From Haematobia irritans (lineage: Eukaryota > Arthropoda > Insecta > Diptera > Muscidae): a stretch of 64,000 nucleotides of DNA. The DNA lies in assembly GCF_050003625.1 (NCBI RefSeq), contig NC_134399.1, positions 222,698,975-222,762,974 on the forward strand, written 5' to 3'. The translations under genes and the position numbers were made by a program. The number at the start of each line of letters is the position of its first letter. Positions within the stretch are counted from its first letter, which is position 1. Shown in pieces: positions 35,688-46,339 of the stretch. The notes beneath the pieces are model-generated. The model ran no database searches and was not told the origin of the DNA. It saw only the letters and a program-made list of their open reading frames with translations.

Positions 35688-36720
35688 CACGTACAGAAAA
35701 AACATGTTTGGACATGGTTGCCGCATACATTTAATGCTTACTAGAGTATGTAATTGTCGCGAAAACCATGTATTTTGTCTTTGTAAAAATAATTTTCGAG
35801 CAATAAGCATTTAAATGGTTCTCAAATGCCGCAAACATTAAACGCAAAATTTAAATGATAGAATTTGAGACCATTACATGGTCGGGAAAATCATTCAATT
35901 TTTTACTTTTTTGCAGAGAAAAAAGTATTTTTATAGGTTAGGAATAGACATGTCTAGAACCATTACATGGCCATAAAGACCATATATATTTTTTCGTGAC
36001 CTTTTAATTTTTTAACTTTTTTGCAGCGAAAAGAATTTTATAAAAACATTGAGTAGGTACACACGATTTTCATTTTGAGTGTCGGTCGTGTGTTGATTGT
36101 TGCTGCGAATGGAAGGAGAATACGGGTTTCCTGTGTTTTGTGTTAATTTATTTGTTCAGAAGTGGCACGTGGTTTTATGTGAACACAAAAAAGGAAAGTG
36201 TAATTGAAAAAAAATTACCTGGTTTTTGTTCTGCATTTTGCTTATGGTATAATTTATTTTTATTTGCAGTTACATGATGCCTGCATTTTCAAATTTGATG
36301 GGCACGAAATAAATATGGAATGATTACTTATTGTTGAAATTGAACCAAAATAGAGTGTTTAAAAATATGTGATGTTTGCTTGCACGACATTATAAATACA
36401 AATAAACAATGAATTAGTTTTTAAATAAATAAAAACAAATAAATAAATTAATTTTGTGTTTTCTTTTTTCAAGTGGCGTCCTTTTTTCGACGACGAAAAA
36501 AGTTTTTTCATAAATATCAAAACATTTTAGGTTGTGACCATGTTCTTTTAACTGTAAGAAAAACATTTTTGACGAATATCATAGCATTTTAGATCGTGAC
36601 CATTGTATTTTGATTCAAACAAAATTATTTTTATCAATATAATAACATTTTAGATGGTCGCCTATCATATTATTTTGCTCCTCGAATATGATTGTGCCAA
36701 TCATGTTTCTTCTCTGCGTG
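35688..36720. mobile_element. MITE-E-like element, 1033 bp
   Basis: Inverted ends CACGTACAGAAAAAACATG and (complement of the right end) CACGCAGAGAAGAAACATGA. Inside the right part, about three diverged 70-bp units contain ATAACATTTTAGATGGTCGCC-like text. No coding sequence. It is inserted in the GACGG microsatellite of HINE-like copy 7. Confidence 0.65.
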
Positions 36721-36959
36721 CCAACATGCTCAGATCGCCTCAGAATTTCACCACGACCCAGAATATATATACTTTATGGGGTCTTAGAGCAATATTTCGA
36801 TATGTAACAAACGGAATGACAAAGTATATATACCCCCATCCTATGGTGGATGGTATAAAAATGTGTGAATACAACATATTGAGATCTGGAGATATGGCGA
36901 CCAAAATCTCCGTTAAAAACCGAAAAAAGGACTCACTTTTTTAAGTCATTCTTCCTTGA

Positions 36960-37160
36960 CACGTACTAAGTTCTATGATGCTAAGTCCTATTGGAATATC
37001 CATGGTCTGCGACGGCAATGTTTTGCCTGTCTAGGAATTTATACTGTTTCAACATATTTTCCCGATAATAGTCGGCATATGTTCTGACCCCACGGTCGAT
37101 GTATACGAACGTGGAATGACCATCGGCCACATGATCTCCATCGGCGGCGATTGAGTTCTG
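36960..37160 (-). pseudogene. Tc1/mariner transposase fragment (maT-like)
   Basis: The minus strand reads STFVYIDRGVRTYADYYRE then NMLKQYKFLDRQNIAV, matching the VFIDRGVKINAEYYRENVL segment between the first and second catalytic Asp of maT/mariner-type transposases. Neither catalytic motif is kept. Confidence 0.55.
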
Positions 37161-37189
37161 GTGATCAATCGAAGGTGTACATTTTCAGC

Positions 37190-37560
37190 AGACCTCTGCT
37201 TAATTTGGAATAGCTTCATATCGGAGAAAACCAAATTCAGAATCAGAACAATGGCTAAAATCAACGAATTAAAGTACGAGTTGCTTGACCACCCACCTTA
37301 TTCTCCTGATTTAGCTCCCAGTGACTTTATTTGTTCCCAAACCTAAAAAAACTCCTTTCTGGCAAGCGTTTTACCTCAAATGAAGATGCAATCACTATTT
37401 TGAAGACATTGAGGAAAACTATTTTAATCAAGGGATAGAATTGCTAGAACAGCGTTGGACTAAGTGTATTGAAGTTTCAGGAGATTATATTGAAAAATAA
37501 AAATATTTTTGAAAAACTAACTATTCTCTTTCATTGATAGGCTAAGAAGTTTCCGAACCG
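37190..37560 (+). pseudogene. Mariner transposase C-terminal fragment
   Basis: Reads TMAKINELKYELLDHPPYS then PDLAPSDF, the third-Asp region of mariner, then frameshifts. Pieces of the C-terminus (GIELLEQRW, CIEVSGDYIEK) can be followed to about 37500, and a possible terminal repeat (AAGAAGTTTCCGAACCGCC) lies at about 37543. It points the opposite way from the fragment at 36960-37160. Confidence 0.75.
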
Positions 37561-38456
37561 CCCTGGTAAAGTTAGTTGAGATATATATCAGACACACTGT
37601 TGACACTCCAGAAGACATCCGGAAAATGAAAGCTAGGGATTGAGGTAATGATATGAATATTGTTTCAGTACGTACTGAGGCGTACACCCTACAGCCAGAA
37701 AAAAGTGAACCCACCATGACTGAAAATGTAGGTTGATATTAGAAAATTTTAACTAAAATATTTTAGTAAGTGCAACATGATACATATAAATTAATAACCT
37801 TTGTCAAATTGAAGAGAATTTATTAAAAATAATATTTTTATGTATTTATTTAATATTTATTTTAATAAGCTGCACAACAAGAATTAATTCTTATAATTAC
37901 AGTACAGACATTTAGTATCCAACAATAACATCCTTATAGTACATAAATGAAAATAAAATAATTTGAACATAAAAACAGAAATTAAATTAAATATTACAAT
38001 TTGTTTGGGTTAAAAAGAAAACGAAAACAAAAAAAAATAAATTGTATAAATAATAAATTAAATTAAAGTAATAAACCAATGAATGAATTAATATATAAAA
38101 AAAGAAATGAATATATAAATAGAAAAATAAAGATACATTACCGTATCCTATCATATAAATAAAATGGTTCGTGTGAATAAATTATGCGATGGAGAAACAA
38201 CATAAGCCTAAAATCAAGCAATCCGTCAAGATCAATCCCATATAAAAGCTTGCGGAACTGGGATACTTGGTCAAATCGCCCCAAACCATAAACGTACCTA
38301 ATTATGTTATTGAATGCCAAATTTAGCTTACGTTTGGATGCCGCATCACAGCTAGTAAAAAAAGCATAACTTTTTGGCAAAAGTACCCTTATAGGCAAGG
38401 GCGTCAACATCTGTGTGGACCAAAGATTCCTGAGTCTGGCATAAATCTGGCCACAA

Positions 38457-39751
38457 AAGGGTGATACGGTCAAAACTTGGTCAAGGGAAAACGCGTGTAA
38501 ATCGGTGAAATCGCTTATTTAAAAAATCAAATTAAATTTCTTTTTCAAATTCAATTAGTATAAAATTCAGGAAAAATATTCAGTTAGGCTTTCGCTTTTT
38601 CAAATCCGAATTGCCGAGCCTCACGCTTGACACCTGCCATCAGATTTTGTACAGCCACCTTGTCCACCTTCTTCGCCGCAGAAAGCCAGTTTGCCTTGAA
38701 CTGCTGCTCGTCCTTAGCAGTTTTTTTGGTCTCCTTTAGGTTCCGCTTGACAATAGCCCAGTATTTCTCAATTGGGTGAAGCTCTGGCGTGTTGGGAGGG
38801 TTCTTGTCCTTGGGAACCACCTGCACGTTGTTTGCGGCGTACCACTCCATGGCCTTTTTACCGTAATGGCAAGATACCAAATCCGGCCAAAACAGTACGG
38901 AACAACCGTGTTTCTTCAGGAAAGGCAGCAGACGTTTATTCAAACACTCTTTCACGTAAATTTCTTGGATGACAGTCCCGGAAGCTATGAAAATGCTGCT
39001 TTTCAAGCCACAGGTACAGATGGCTTACCAAACCAGATATTTCTTTGCGAACTTTGACAGTTTTATGTGCTTGAAAATATCTGCTACCTTTCCCTTTCCT
39101 GCCGTATAAAACTCCTGTCCCGGAAGCTGCTTGTAGTCGGCTTTGACGTAGGTTTCGTCGTCCATTACCGCGCAGTCAAACTTCGTCAGCATCGTCGTGT
39201 ACTGCCTCCGGGATCGCGCTTTGGCCGTCGTATTTTGTTTATCATCGCGATTTGGAGTCACTACCTTCTTGTAAGTCGATAGTCCGGCTCGTTTTTTGGC
39301 TCGATGCACGGTTGTAGACGATACACCCAGCTTATTTGCGACATCTCGGAGAGATAGGTTAAGGTTTCGCTTGAAACTACCGCCAACTCTCTTTGTCGTC
39401 TCAGCGGCTTCCGGTTTTCGATTTCCCCCCGATCCAGACTTCCTGGCTGTCGACAAACGTTCCCCAAACACTTTAATTACATGTTTAACGGTTGATTTGG
39501 CAACTTTTAGCGATTTTGCCAGCTTTGCGTGCGAGTAGCTCGGATTTTCGCGATGCGCGAGCAAAATTTTTATACGCTGCTCTTCTTGCTTGGATGGCAT
39601 TTTCACAACTGAAGAGTGAATTCCAAAATCAAAATAGGAGCAACATTCTACACACACACCTTCAAAATGAGGGGTGTTCAGGTTTTTTAAATGAAAAATT
39701 GAAAGAAATACGTCAAGTTTATATTGACGAAATTTTGACAGTATCACCCTT
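38457..39751 (-). mobile_element. ITmD37E transposon, copy 3 (best preserved)
   Basis: 1295 bp with AAGGGTGATACGG ends. TA follows the right end (39752-39753); the left flank reads AA (38455-38456), so one target base has mutated. Inserted in the RT region of a LINE. Confidence 0.92.
38584..39600 (-). pseudogene. DD37E transposase, one nonsense codon
   Basis: From the ATG at 39598-39600 (MPSKQEEQRIK) to the stop at 38584 the frame is continuous for about 338 residues, except for TAA at 39025-39027 in place of the Gln codon after KKYLVW. Both helix-turn-helix segments (residues about 25-50 and 80-105) and the triad MDDE, WPD and PIEKYW are present, with 37 residues between the second Asp and the Glu. 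One codon is lost relative to the other copies near YTAGKGK. Nearest to an intact transposase of the three copies, so the best reference for the family. Confidence 0.92.
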
Positions 39752-41160
39752 TAATATAGTTAACGTGATCAGTTCAACTAAATGAGCTGTTCAGCATGAT
39801 GTCAAGATTCATAGCCGACTTTACAATATTTATTCGTTGATTATTTATCTTAATTTGGGGATCAATATTAACCGTTATACTACGCATGTGTATCATCAGG
39901 AATTTGGACTTACCAGGGTTAAAACATAGTCCATTCGCCTTTGCCCAATTGTGGACAATATCAAGATCATCATTGAGCCTATATACATTCGTACAAAGAG
40001 TCGATAGTCTCGCTTCGATATATCTGCACGTCATCAGCATACATATGTATCGTGCTGTCCCTGATAAACCTTGGCAGATCGTTTATATAAATAGACAAAA
40101 GAATAGGACCAAGTGTGGATCCCTGTGAAACTCCTTTTCGTAAACGTACAGGCTCAGATATCCCATTACCTGTGTATACAGACTGCGTCCTTTCACTCAG
40201 ATAAGAATGTAAAAGTCTAACAGAGCTAGAAGAACAATTAAAAAAAATTGCGTAACTCGAAGCACAGCAATGAGTTATCGACAGGGTCAAATGCCTTCGA
40301 ATGATCCAATAGCACAAGAAAGCTTCTCACAGACATCAGCTAGTGCACTAAGACTTGATGAAAGAAGTGATTTACCCTTCAAGAAGTCGGAAACTCGAAA
40401 CTCGTCCCTTAACGTCTTAACGCTTCCACCTCGAATAAAGAAGATCCCGTTCAAGAATAGCTTCCCTAATTTCAGTACTAAACCAAGGTCTTGATCTTGT
40501 CGTGGTTCTCCTGGTTCTCACCGGAATACATAAATCGTATAAATCTGTTGTTTAATAACATTTCATATTTTGGAAGAAAAAATTGGAATTAAAAATGCTT
40601 AAAATATCTTTAGCGCTACATGGAGTTCTAGACAGACACAATTTAAGTAAAATTTACTTTTTTGGAAAATTGATGACTCAGTTTCAAGAAACTTCACCCA
40701 TTTTAGAAAAATAGGGACTATTTTCATATTTAGTAAAATTCTGTACTTCATCATGTATAAAATTTTCGTTTTTCTCATTTTTTAGATCACATCATTAAAG
40801 TAAGTAAAACCTAATCAAAATAAAACAGAAATTATCACACCTGCCAAATTTGAACTGAAATCAACTAATTTTCATGAACTAAAATAAAGTTAAATCGGCT
40901 ATAAAAAATTTCGTTGTCTTTTTTCTTTGGGTACGCTTTTTATACTCAATGCCGAATTACTAATTTAAGTTAGGTGAGGTTAGGTTAGGTGGCAGCCCGA
41001 TGTATCAGGCTCACTTAGACTATTCAGTCCATTGTGATACCACATTGGTGAACTTCTCTCTTATCACTGAGTGCTGCCTGATTCCATGTTAAGCTCAATG
41101 ACAAGGGACCTCCTTTTTATAGCCGAGTCCGAACGGAACACATTGCAGTGAAACCACTTA

Positions 41161-42070
41161 CACCGAAAGAATTTTCTTCTTAAAAAGAACGAAAAATTTC
41201 GTTAAAAGTACGAAATTTGTCATTGTTTTACAACCAAAGAAACTTTTCATTAAAAGTACGAAATATTTCGTACTTTTTACGAAGAAAAGTTCTTCCAAAA
41301 TTTTCGTACTTTGTAAGAAAAAAATTCGTAATTTTTATGAAGAATCTTCGTACTTTTTATGAAAAATCTTCGTACTTTTTATGAAACAATTTCGTTCTTT
41401 TTATGAACATGTTTCGTACTTTTTATGAAAAACTTTCGTAGTTTTTATGAAAAATGTTCGTACTTTTTATGAAAAACTTTCGTACTTTTTTTTTCAAAAA
41501 TGTTCGAACTTTTAGAAAAAAATTTACAGTCGAAAGTGCATTTGGTTGTAGTTACAAATGTGAAAAATGACATCACTACTTTACATCTTAGTTTTTTAAT
41601 AATTTTTAGTTTTATTGCTTCACTTTTATTCATAGCGCTCTATCACCCAAATGGGAAGTAGCATAGACTTGCATAAAAAAATAAAATAAAGGAATACACT
41701 CAAGCTCATTATAAAAGACAATTTTATGTCGCGAACGGACATTTTAAAACTACAATGAAACTTCTTCGTTATTTCAAAGAAAATGTTTCGTACTTTTTAT
41801 GAAGAAATTTTAACGCAGAATGTTTCGTAAAATATTCGTAAAAACTTCTTCACAAAATTCATGAAATATGAAGAAAGTTTCGTTAAAAGTACGAACTTTT
41901 TACGAAGAAAAGTTAATGTAGAATATTTCGTAGAAGTTTCGTATATTCGTAAAATGTTCTTCGTAAAATTTACGAAATTGAATGAAATTTTCGTTATTTT
42001 AATGAAGAATTCACGAAGAATAGTTAATGAAGAATTCTTCGTAAAATTAACGAAGAGAATTCTTTCGGTG
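41161..42070. mobile_element. MITE-C: 910-bp element built of TTCGTACTTTTTATGAA repeats
   Basis: Ends CACCGAAAGAATTTTCTTC / GAAGAGAATTCTTTCGGTG, with TA at 41159-41160 and 42071-42072. The left third has at least eight units of about 21-22 bp (TTCGTACTTTTTATGAAAAA). The right third has related and inverted wording (TTCGTTAAAAGTACGAA, ACGAAGAA). A spacer of about 240 bp (41525-41770) separates them. Non-coding; TA targeting points to Tc1/mariner-type mobilisation. Confidence 0.85.
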
Positions 42071-42929
42071 TAGAGAAGCTTTGAAACCCTCAGAAATGTC
42101 ACCAGCATTACTGAGATAATCCACCGCTGAAAAACTTTTTGGTGTTCGGTCGAAGCAGGAATCGAACCCACGGCCTTGCACTGTTAGAAAAATATGTTTT
42201 TCATATGTTTCGATATAAACAAAATGTGTTTCGGGCACAATTTTTAAACACAATATATTTAAGTGCAAGCATGTAGTGTTCTCAAACTAACACTAAATGT
42301 TTGGAACACATATGTTAATATGTTAGAATATATTATGTTTGGGGCATGCATGTTTCATAAAAATTATATGTGTGAATGTAAGCATATATACATTTACAAA
42401 TTTCGAGAAAACATATATATGTTGTGATATTTTATTCAGAGAGCGACAGAGAGAGAGAGAGAGTATAGAGAAAGAAATAGAGATAAAAACCGGGAGGGTC
42501 GACGAAAGATATCAAATTAACACAGCGAGAGAATCAAAAGAGAGCAATTTCTGTGAAACCGCTTATATGTTGTTTCGGAAACTGCTTTATGATAAGGCCA
42601 AAAATTGTATATGCTTAAGTCTAAATATTATTTAATTTAAGCCTAATTATTATTTAATTTGTGTATATTATAAAATTATTAATGTATGTTTATACTCGAC
42701 CCCACGTTCTTCCTTTGTTAGAGTTTTTGAATTCCTTCCAAAATTTCAAACTTTTATACCAAAACCAGTTTTTTATTACAAAATTGTTATTTTTGCAATA
42801 AAATATAATATCTTAGCCAAAAGCTCAGTCCATTTCGTTTATATCAAGCACTGTTTCTGACTGTAAATCTTTAATAACCCACATTTCGAAGTTTCATTAT
42901 AAAAATGTTTAAATTAAAAAAAATTGGTG

Positions 42930-43012
42930 TTTGGTCGGAGCAGGGATTGAACCCACGACCCTTTGCATGTACGGCAGACATGCTAACCACTGCTCCACGT
43001 TGCCAACATATG
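42930..43012 (-). repeat. SINE head fragment
   Basis: Diverged copy of the head of the 33171-type SINE: B box GGGTTCAATCCCTG on the minus strand and a GTTAGCATG A-box region. Confidence 0.6.
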
Positions 43013-43117
43013 TATGTTTCTGTTAAATAATGTTATGTTTGCATGGGCTCGTGGGCGCTGCAAACTATGCTATATAAATGTAACTTATAACGATAATTGT
43101 CTACTGGTGACTATAAC

Positions 43118-43195
43118 AGCTACGTAGCTCAGTGGTAGTGTGTTGGCTTACAAACTGTATGGTCCTCGGTTCGATTCTCCGTCCAGGCGAAAGGT
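43118..43195 (+). repeat. tRNA-derived SINE head (second family)
   Basis: TAGCTCAGTGGTAGTGTG (A box) and GGTTCGATTCTCCG (B box), 40 bp apart. The acceptor stem does not close and an AT-rich body follows, so I call it a SINE head, not a tRNA gene. A decayed relative lies at 26028. Confidence 0.65.
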
Positions 43196-43699
43196 AAAAT
43201 TTAAAAAAATTATAAAATTGAATAATTTCTTCAACATTATTTGTATTACAGAAAATGGTGTTAAGAACTAAAAAATTTCGTGGAAGTGAAAATTATGTTA
43301 GGGAATGAGCACAATCTTCTTTGGCGAAGATTCTTCCAAGCATATAATATTTTTGGGCTCAAAATGCTTCCAAAAATAGAATATGTTCACATAAAACAAA
43401 CATATTAATGTTTCGGCAGTATCCAATAATATATGTGCTTCCTGCAAAATATGTTTGGAACATATGTTAGAGAGGCGATTTTTTTTGAGGGTGTGTGTAT
43501 GCAAGGCGGGCATGCTAACCATTGCACCACGGTGGCTCCCAATTACTAATTTGCAAACCAAAAATAATTTTTTTATTAAACGATATTGTGAAATTTAAAA
43601 TTGAAAATTGATGGAAAAATTAGTTCCACCTTATGCCATGCCCATGCTTCTCCTTAGCTTTTCAGTGTGGGAAAAAGAATATCACAAACTTGAAAAAAT

Positions 43700-43815
43700 G
43701 TCGGTAATTTTTCAAAGCCGAGTCATAGCAGAGTGTTGCATTATGTGTGAAACCACTTCAAATAGCCTTGAAAACTACAATATGTCAACAATATTACTGA
43801 GAAAGGAAAGGAATA
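43700..43815 (-). repeat. Ancient SINE fragment
   Basis: Follows the body of the SINE (AGCCGAGTC, GTGAAACCACTT, ATGTCAAC, ATATTACTGAG) with many substitutions. The 89-residue open frame over it is a shadow. Confidence 0.55.
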
Positions 43816-45488
43816 TGATTTTTTTTCAATTTTTTTCCAATTTTACAACCCCATCCTTCCCTAACAAAATTGTCTAACGTTTAAATTAAAAGGTTAAAGT
43901 TCATTAAGGGCCAGCAGCCAGCACAAATGTTAATCAAACAAAGTCTGGCAAAAATCATACCCATGTCCATCTAATCTGGTCTTAATTAAAGATTTCTTGA
44001 ACTAATACAAGGAGTGGGTGGGGGATTCGTCGTAAGCTTCACTGTCTGTATAAACATGAAAACTACATTTGGCAGTTTTCTTTAAGCCTTCTACCTACCA
44101 CCACCAATGTCAATTCCTTGAGAATTTTAGATAAGAAAACTGTTAACGACTTATGGACCACAAGAAAGCTTCACCAAAATGGATTGGGGTACGAAACCAA
44201 TGAAGCCAAACAAGCAACCAATGTGCCATCACAAAAATTTACCTAAAATCTATAAATCTTTAGATTTTACAAAAACTCTACTCTAGCCGAGGGAGAGAGA
44301 GAGAACGGGAAAAAGACAACGAATAGTGTTTGTCTTATGGGTTAAACTTTAGCAAAGACATCTGCTACCAATGCTGGTGGTCTTCTCTGTATGCCTTGAG
44401 GTTGAATGCAACTAATAATGCTTGCTTGCTTACCATTGAGGGGGTTGTGGAGGGAGGGCGAAAAAGGTGTATGCATGTTGCCTTTTAAGTTCCTCTTGGA
44501 ATACTTACGCAATGGTGAAAAGAAGACTTTTGTTTATTGTGATAAAATCATAATCCCATTTATAATGTGTCCTGCCAAAGCATAACCACTAAAGTTACCA
44601 CCCCATTATGCCGCCCTTCCATAATGCCATTGGACATTGACATTTCTTTTGTTTTAGTATGAGTTTCCTTAGCTTGTGGTTAGCCAAAAAGGGAAAAAAG
44701 AGGCCAATATTGAGATTTGGTTTTAGGCAAATAAATGACAAGAACTTTTGGGTGGGGGAAAATAGTATTCAACATGAGGTATGGCGAATTAAAGAGTGGA
44801 CTAAGTCCATTGCAGTTGTAGTTAATCCACTTTGTAGTTTTGAAATGTCACAACTTTAATTAAAGGGTAGATAACATGAACTGTTACCAAATCCAACAGC
44901 CATAATGTTTTGTTTAAAAACTATTTTACACAAATGCCAAAATTGTCTGAAAATTCCATTACGTTTGCTCCACTATTGGTCTAAGTCGGTGAAAGAACGA
45001 GAGTTTCGGTTCTGTCAAAATACGTCGTGCAATAAATACTTCCATATTTGTATACCCACCACCATAGGATTTAAAACGCTATAGTTGTTTCATTCTCTTT
45101 AAATTTTATTGGTCAAAAGAAAGTGTGTCCGGTTCCAAAGATTTTGTTTCTATACTAACGATTGTGATATTGATGCCGAGCTAAAAAAACGGAGAATTGA
45201 AGCAAGGACAAATTTAAGACACAAATATATTTTTTTTAATTTAAGTTTTGCGTACATGATTCTAGGAAACAAAGTATAATTTATTCGGTGTTTTTGTGCT
45301 ATCAACTACTTAAAAATTATATTAACGAAATTTATTATTTTATTTATTTAATAAAATCTAATAAATTATAATTACAAATTATAATAAATATATAACAAAA
45401 AAAAAAACAACTAACAACATAGGCTATCGGCTTAACGAAATTTAATATTCCAAATTCCGTCTCGTATGCAAGCAAAAATTACACTATA
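43816..45488. other. No gene seen
   Basis: AT-rich DNA with no recognised element; the open frame at 44659-44859 has no domain that I know. Confidence 0.45.
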
Positions 45489-45497
45489 GTTAAGGTA

Positions 45498-45585
45498 AGG
45501 TTAAAGTGGCAGCCCGATTAAGATTCAGGCTCAGTTAGACTATTCAGTCCATTGTGATGGTTAGGTTAGGTTAAAGTGGCAGCCC
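45498..45585 (-). mobile_element. Mini-SINE dimer with 9-bp duplication
   Basis: One about 60-bp SINE-tail unit joined head to tail to the tail (GGGCTGCCACTTTAACC) of another, flanked by GTTAAGGTA at 45489-45497 and 45586-45594. Confidence 0.75.
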
Positions 45586-45785
45586 GTTAAGGTAAAAAAA
45601 TCTATAAAATAAAGTGTTGTTAGTACGTAAGAGTGATTTTTGGTGACAAGAAGTTAATTGTTTATTTCATTCAGGCAATGACAATTCGCAGTCACTTCAT
45701 TGTGTGCCCTACTTATATGGTGATCGTTTTGCCGACCAAAGGCAAAACCATTTTTAAGTGATTACACTTAAAAATGGCCTACTGT

Positions 45786-46312
45786 TCCACCACAGAGACC
45801 GTCGGACCTATTATTCCCCCACAGAGACCTTCGGGCCTACTGTTCCACCACAGAGACCTTCGGGCCTACTATTCCCCCACAGAGACCTTCGGGCCTACTG
45901 TTCCCCCACAGAGACCTTCGGGCCTACTTTTCCACCACAGAGACCTTCGGGCCTACTGTTCCACCACAGAGATCTTCGGGCCTACTGTTCCACCACAGAG
46001 ACCTTCGGACCTACTTTTCCACCACAGAGACCTTCGGGCCTACTTTTCCACCACAGAGACCTTCGGGTCTACTGTTCCACCAAAGAGACCTTCGGGCCTA
46101 CAGTTCCACCACAGAGACATTCGGGCCTACTTTTCCACCACAGAGACCTTCGGGCCTACTTTTCCACCACAGAGACCTTCGGGTCTACTGTTCCCCCACA
46201 GAGACCTTCGGGCCTACTGTTCCACCACAGAGACCTTCGGGCCTACTGTTCCACCACAGAGACCTTCGGGCCTACATTTCCCCCACAGAGACCTTCGGGC
46301 CTACTGTTCCCT
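45786..46312 (+). repeat. 18-copy, 29-bp minisatellite
   Basis: Unit CAGAGACCTTCGGGCCTACT plus GTTCCACCA, with variants at the TGTT/TTTT/TATT and CCACCA/CCCCCA positions. Units 8-10 and 12-14 share the same variant order, pointing to a four-unit (116 bp) duplication. The array is open in two frames (45758-46381, 207 residues; 45774-46322, 182 residues). Since 29 is not a multiple of 3, openness in one phase spreads to the others, so this is weak evidence of coding. Confidence 0.9.
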
Positions 46313-46339
46313 CGTAGACTAGAGAGACTATCGTATATC

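Larger units (their letters stand above)
33957..36862 (+). mobile_element. HINE-like repeat 7, carrying a SINE and a MITE
   Basis: The opening AACAAGTA (33959-33967) is separated from TATATACGGCCGTAAG (about 34298) by a SINE. Then follow the TTCGGCCACGCCGAA hairpin, TACCCTCCACCATGG, about seven GGGGGCTATATATAATTATGG units and a GACGG microsatellite (about 35663-35687). A TIR element lies at 35688-36720, followed by the conserved AGAATATATATACTTTATGG block and ATGGTGGATGGTATAAAA at the end. The layout is as in copies 2 and 6. Confidence 0.7.
38138..40520 (-). pseudogene. LINE reverse transcriptase with YADD box, decayed and split
   Basis: Would copy LINE RNA at nicked target DNA. On the minus strand, in order: TRSRPWFSTEIREAILERD (pre-RT linker), a jump suggesting loss of the first RT motifs, LLDHSKAFDPVDNSLL (motif A), SQGSTLGPILLSIYINDLP (motif B), MYADDVQIY (motif C, about 40027-40044) and NGLCFNPGKSKF. 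After the transposon comes RNLWSTQMLTPLPIRVLLPK through FNNIIRYVYGLGRFDQVSQF to the C-terminus at about 38138. Several frameshifts and stops; not functional, but the catalytic Asp pair is intact. Confidence 0.8.
37850..40545 (-). mobile_element. Jockey-like LINE (minus strand), split by ITmD37E
   Basis: 5'-truncated: it begins in the region before RT and ends in an A-rich tail near 37850. An imperfect duplication (AATAATATTTTT near 37832, AATAACATTTC near 40552) is possible. Between the two halves of the RT lies ITmD37E copy 3 (38457-39751). Confidence 0.8.
37692..40931. mobile_element. MITE-B copy 3, split by a LINE
   Basis: Left end CAGCCAGAAAAAAGTGAACC after TA (37690-37691). The right end, CTTTTTTCTTTGGG followed by TA at 40932-40933, is more diverged. 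The interior matches 21024-21537 on both sides of a minus-strand LINE at about 37850-40545. Confidence 0.7.
42179..43493. mobile_element. MITE-D: CAC-ended element with tRNA-like inserts
   Basis: Begins CACTGTTAGAAAAATATG and ends TTTTTTTTGAGGGTG (complement CACCCTCAAAAAAAATCG). TG is the only possible duplication. The outer parts are rich in ACATATGTT. A GA-rich microsatellite lies at about 42439-42465. The centre holds two tRNA-like heads (about 42930-43012 and 43118-43195). Confidence 0.6.
40976..43540 (-). mobile_element. SINE split by two elements, with 12-bp duplication
   Basis: Three pieces (40976-41160, 42071-42178, 43494-43540) add up to one full-length SINE of the 33171 family. The outer flanks carry AATTACTAATTT at 40964-40975 and 43541-43552, showing that both inner elements came later. 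Confidence 0.93.

Noticed and set aside
43118..43195. Candidate tRNA gene
   Set aside because: A and B boxes are present, but the acceptor stem does not pair and the sequence continues into an AT-rich body; a decayed relative occurs at 26028, so it is a SINE head.
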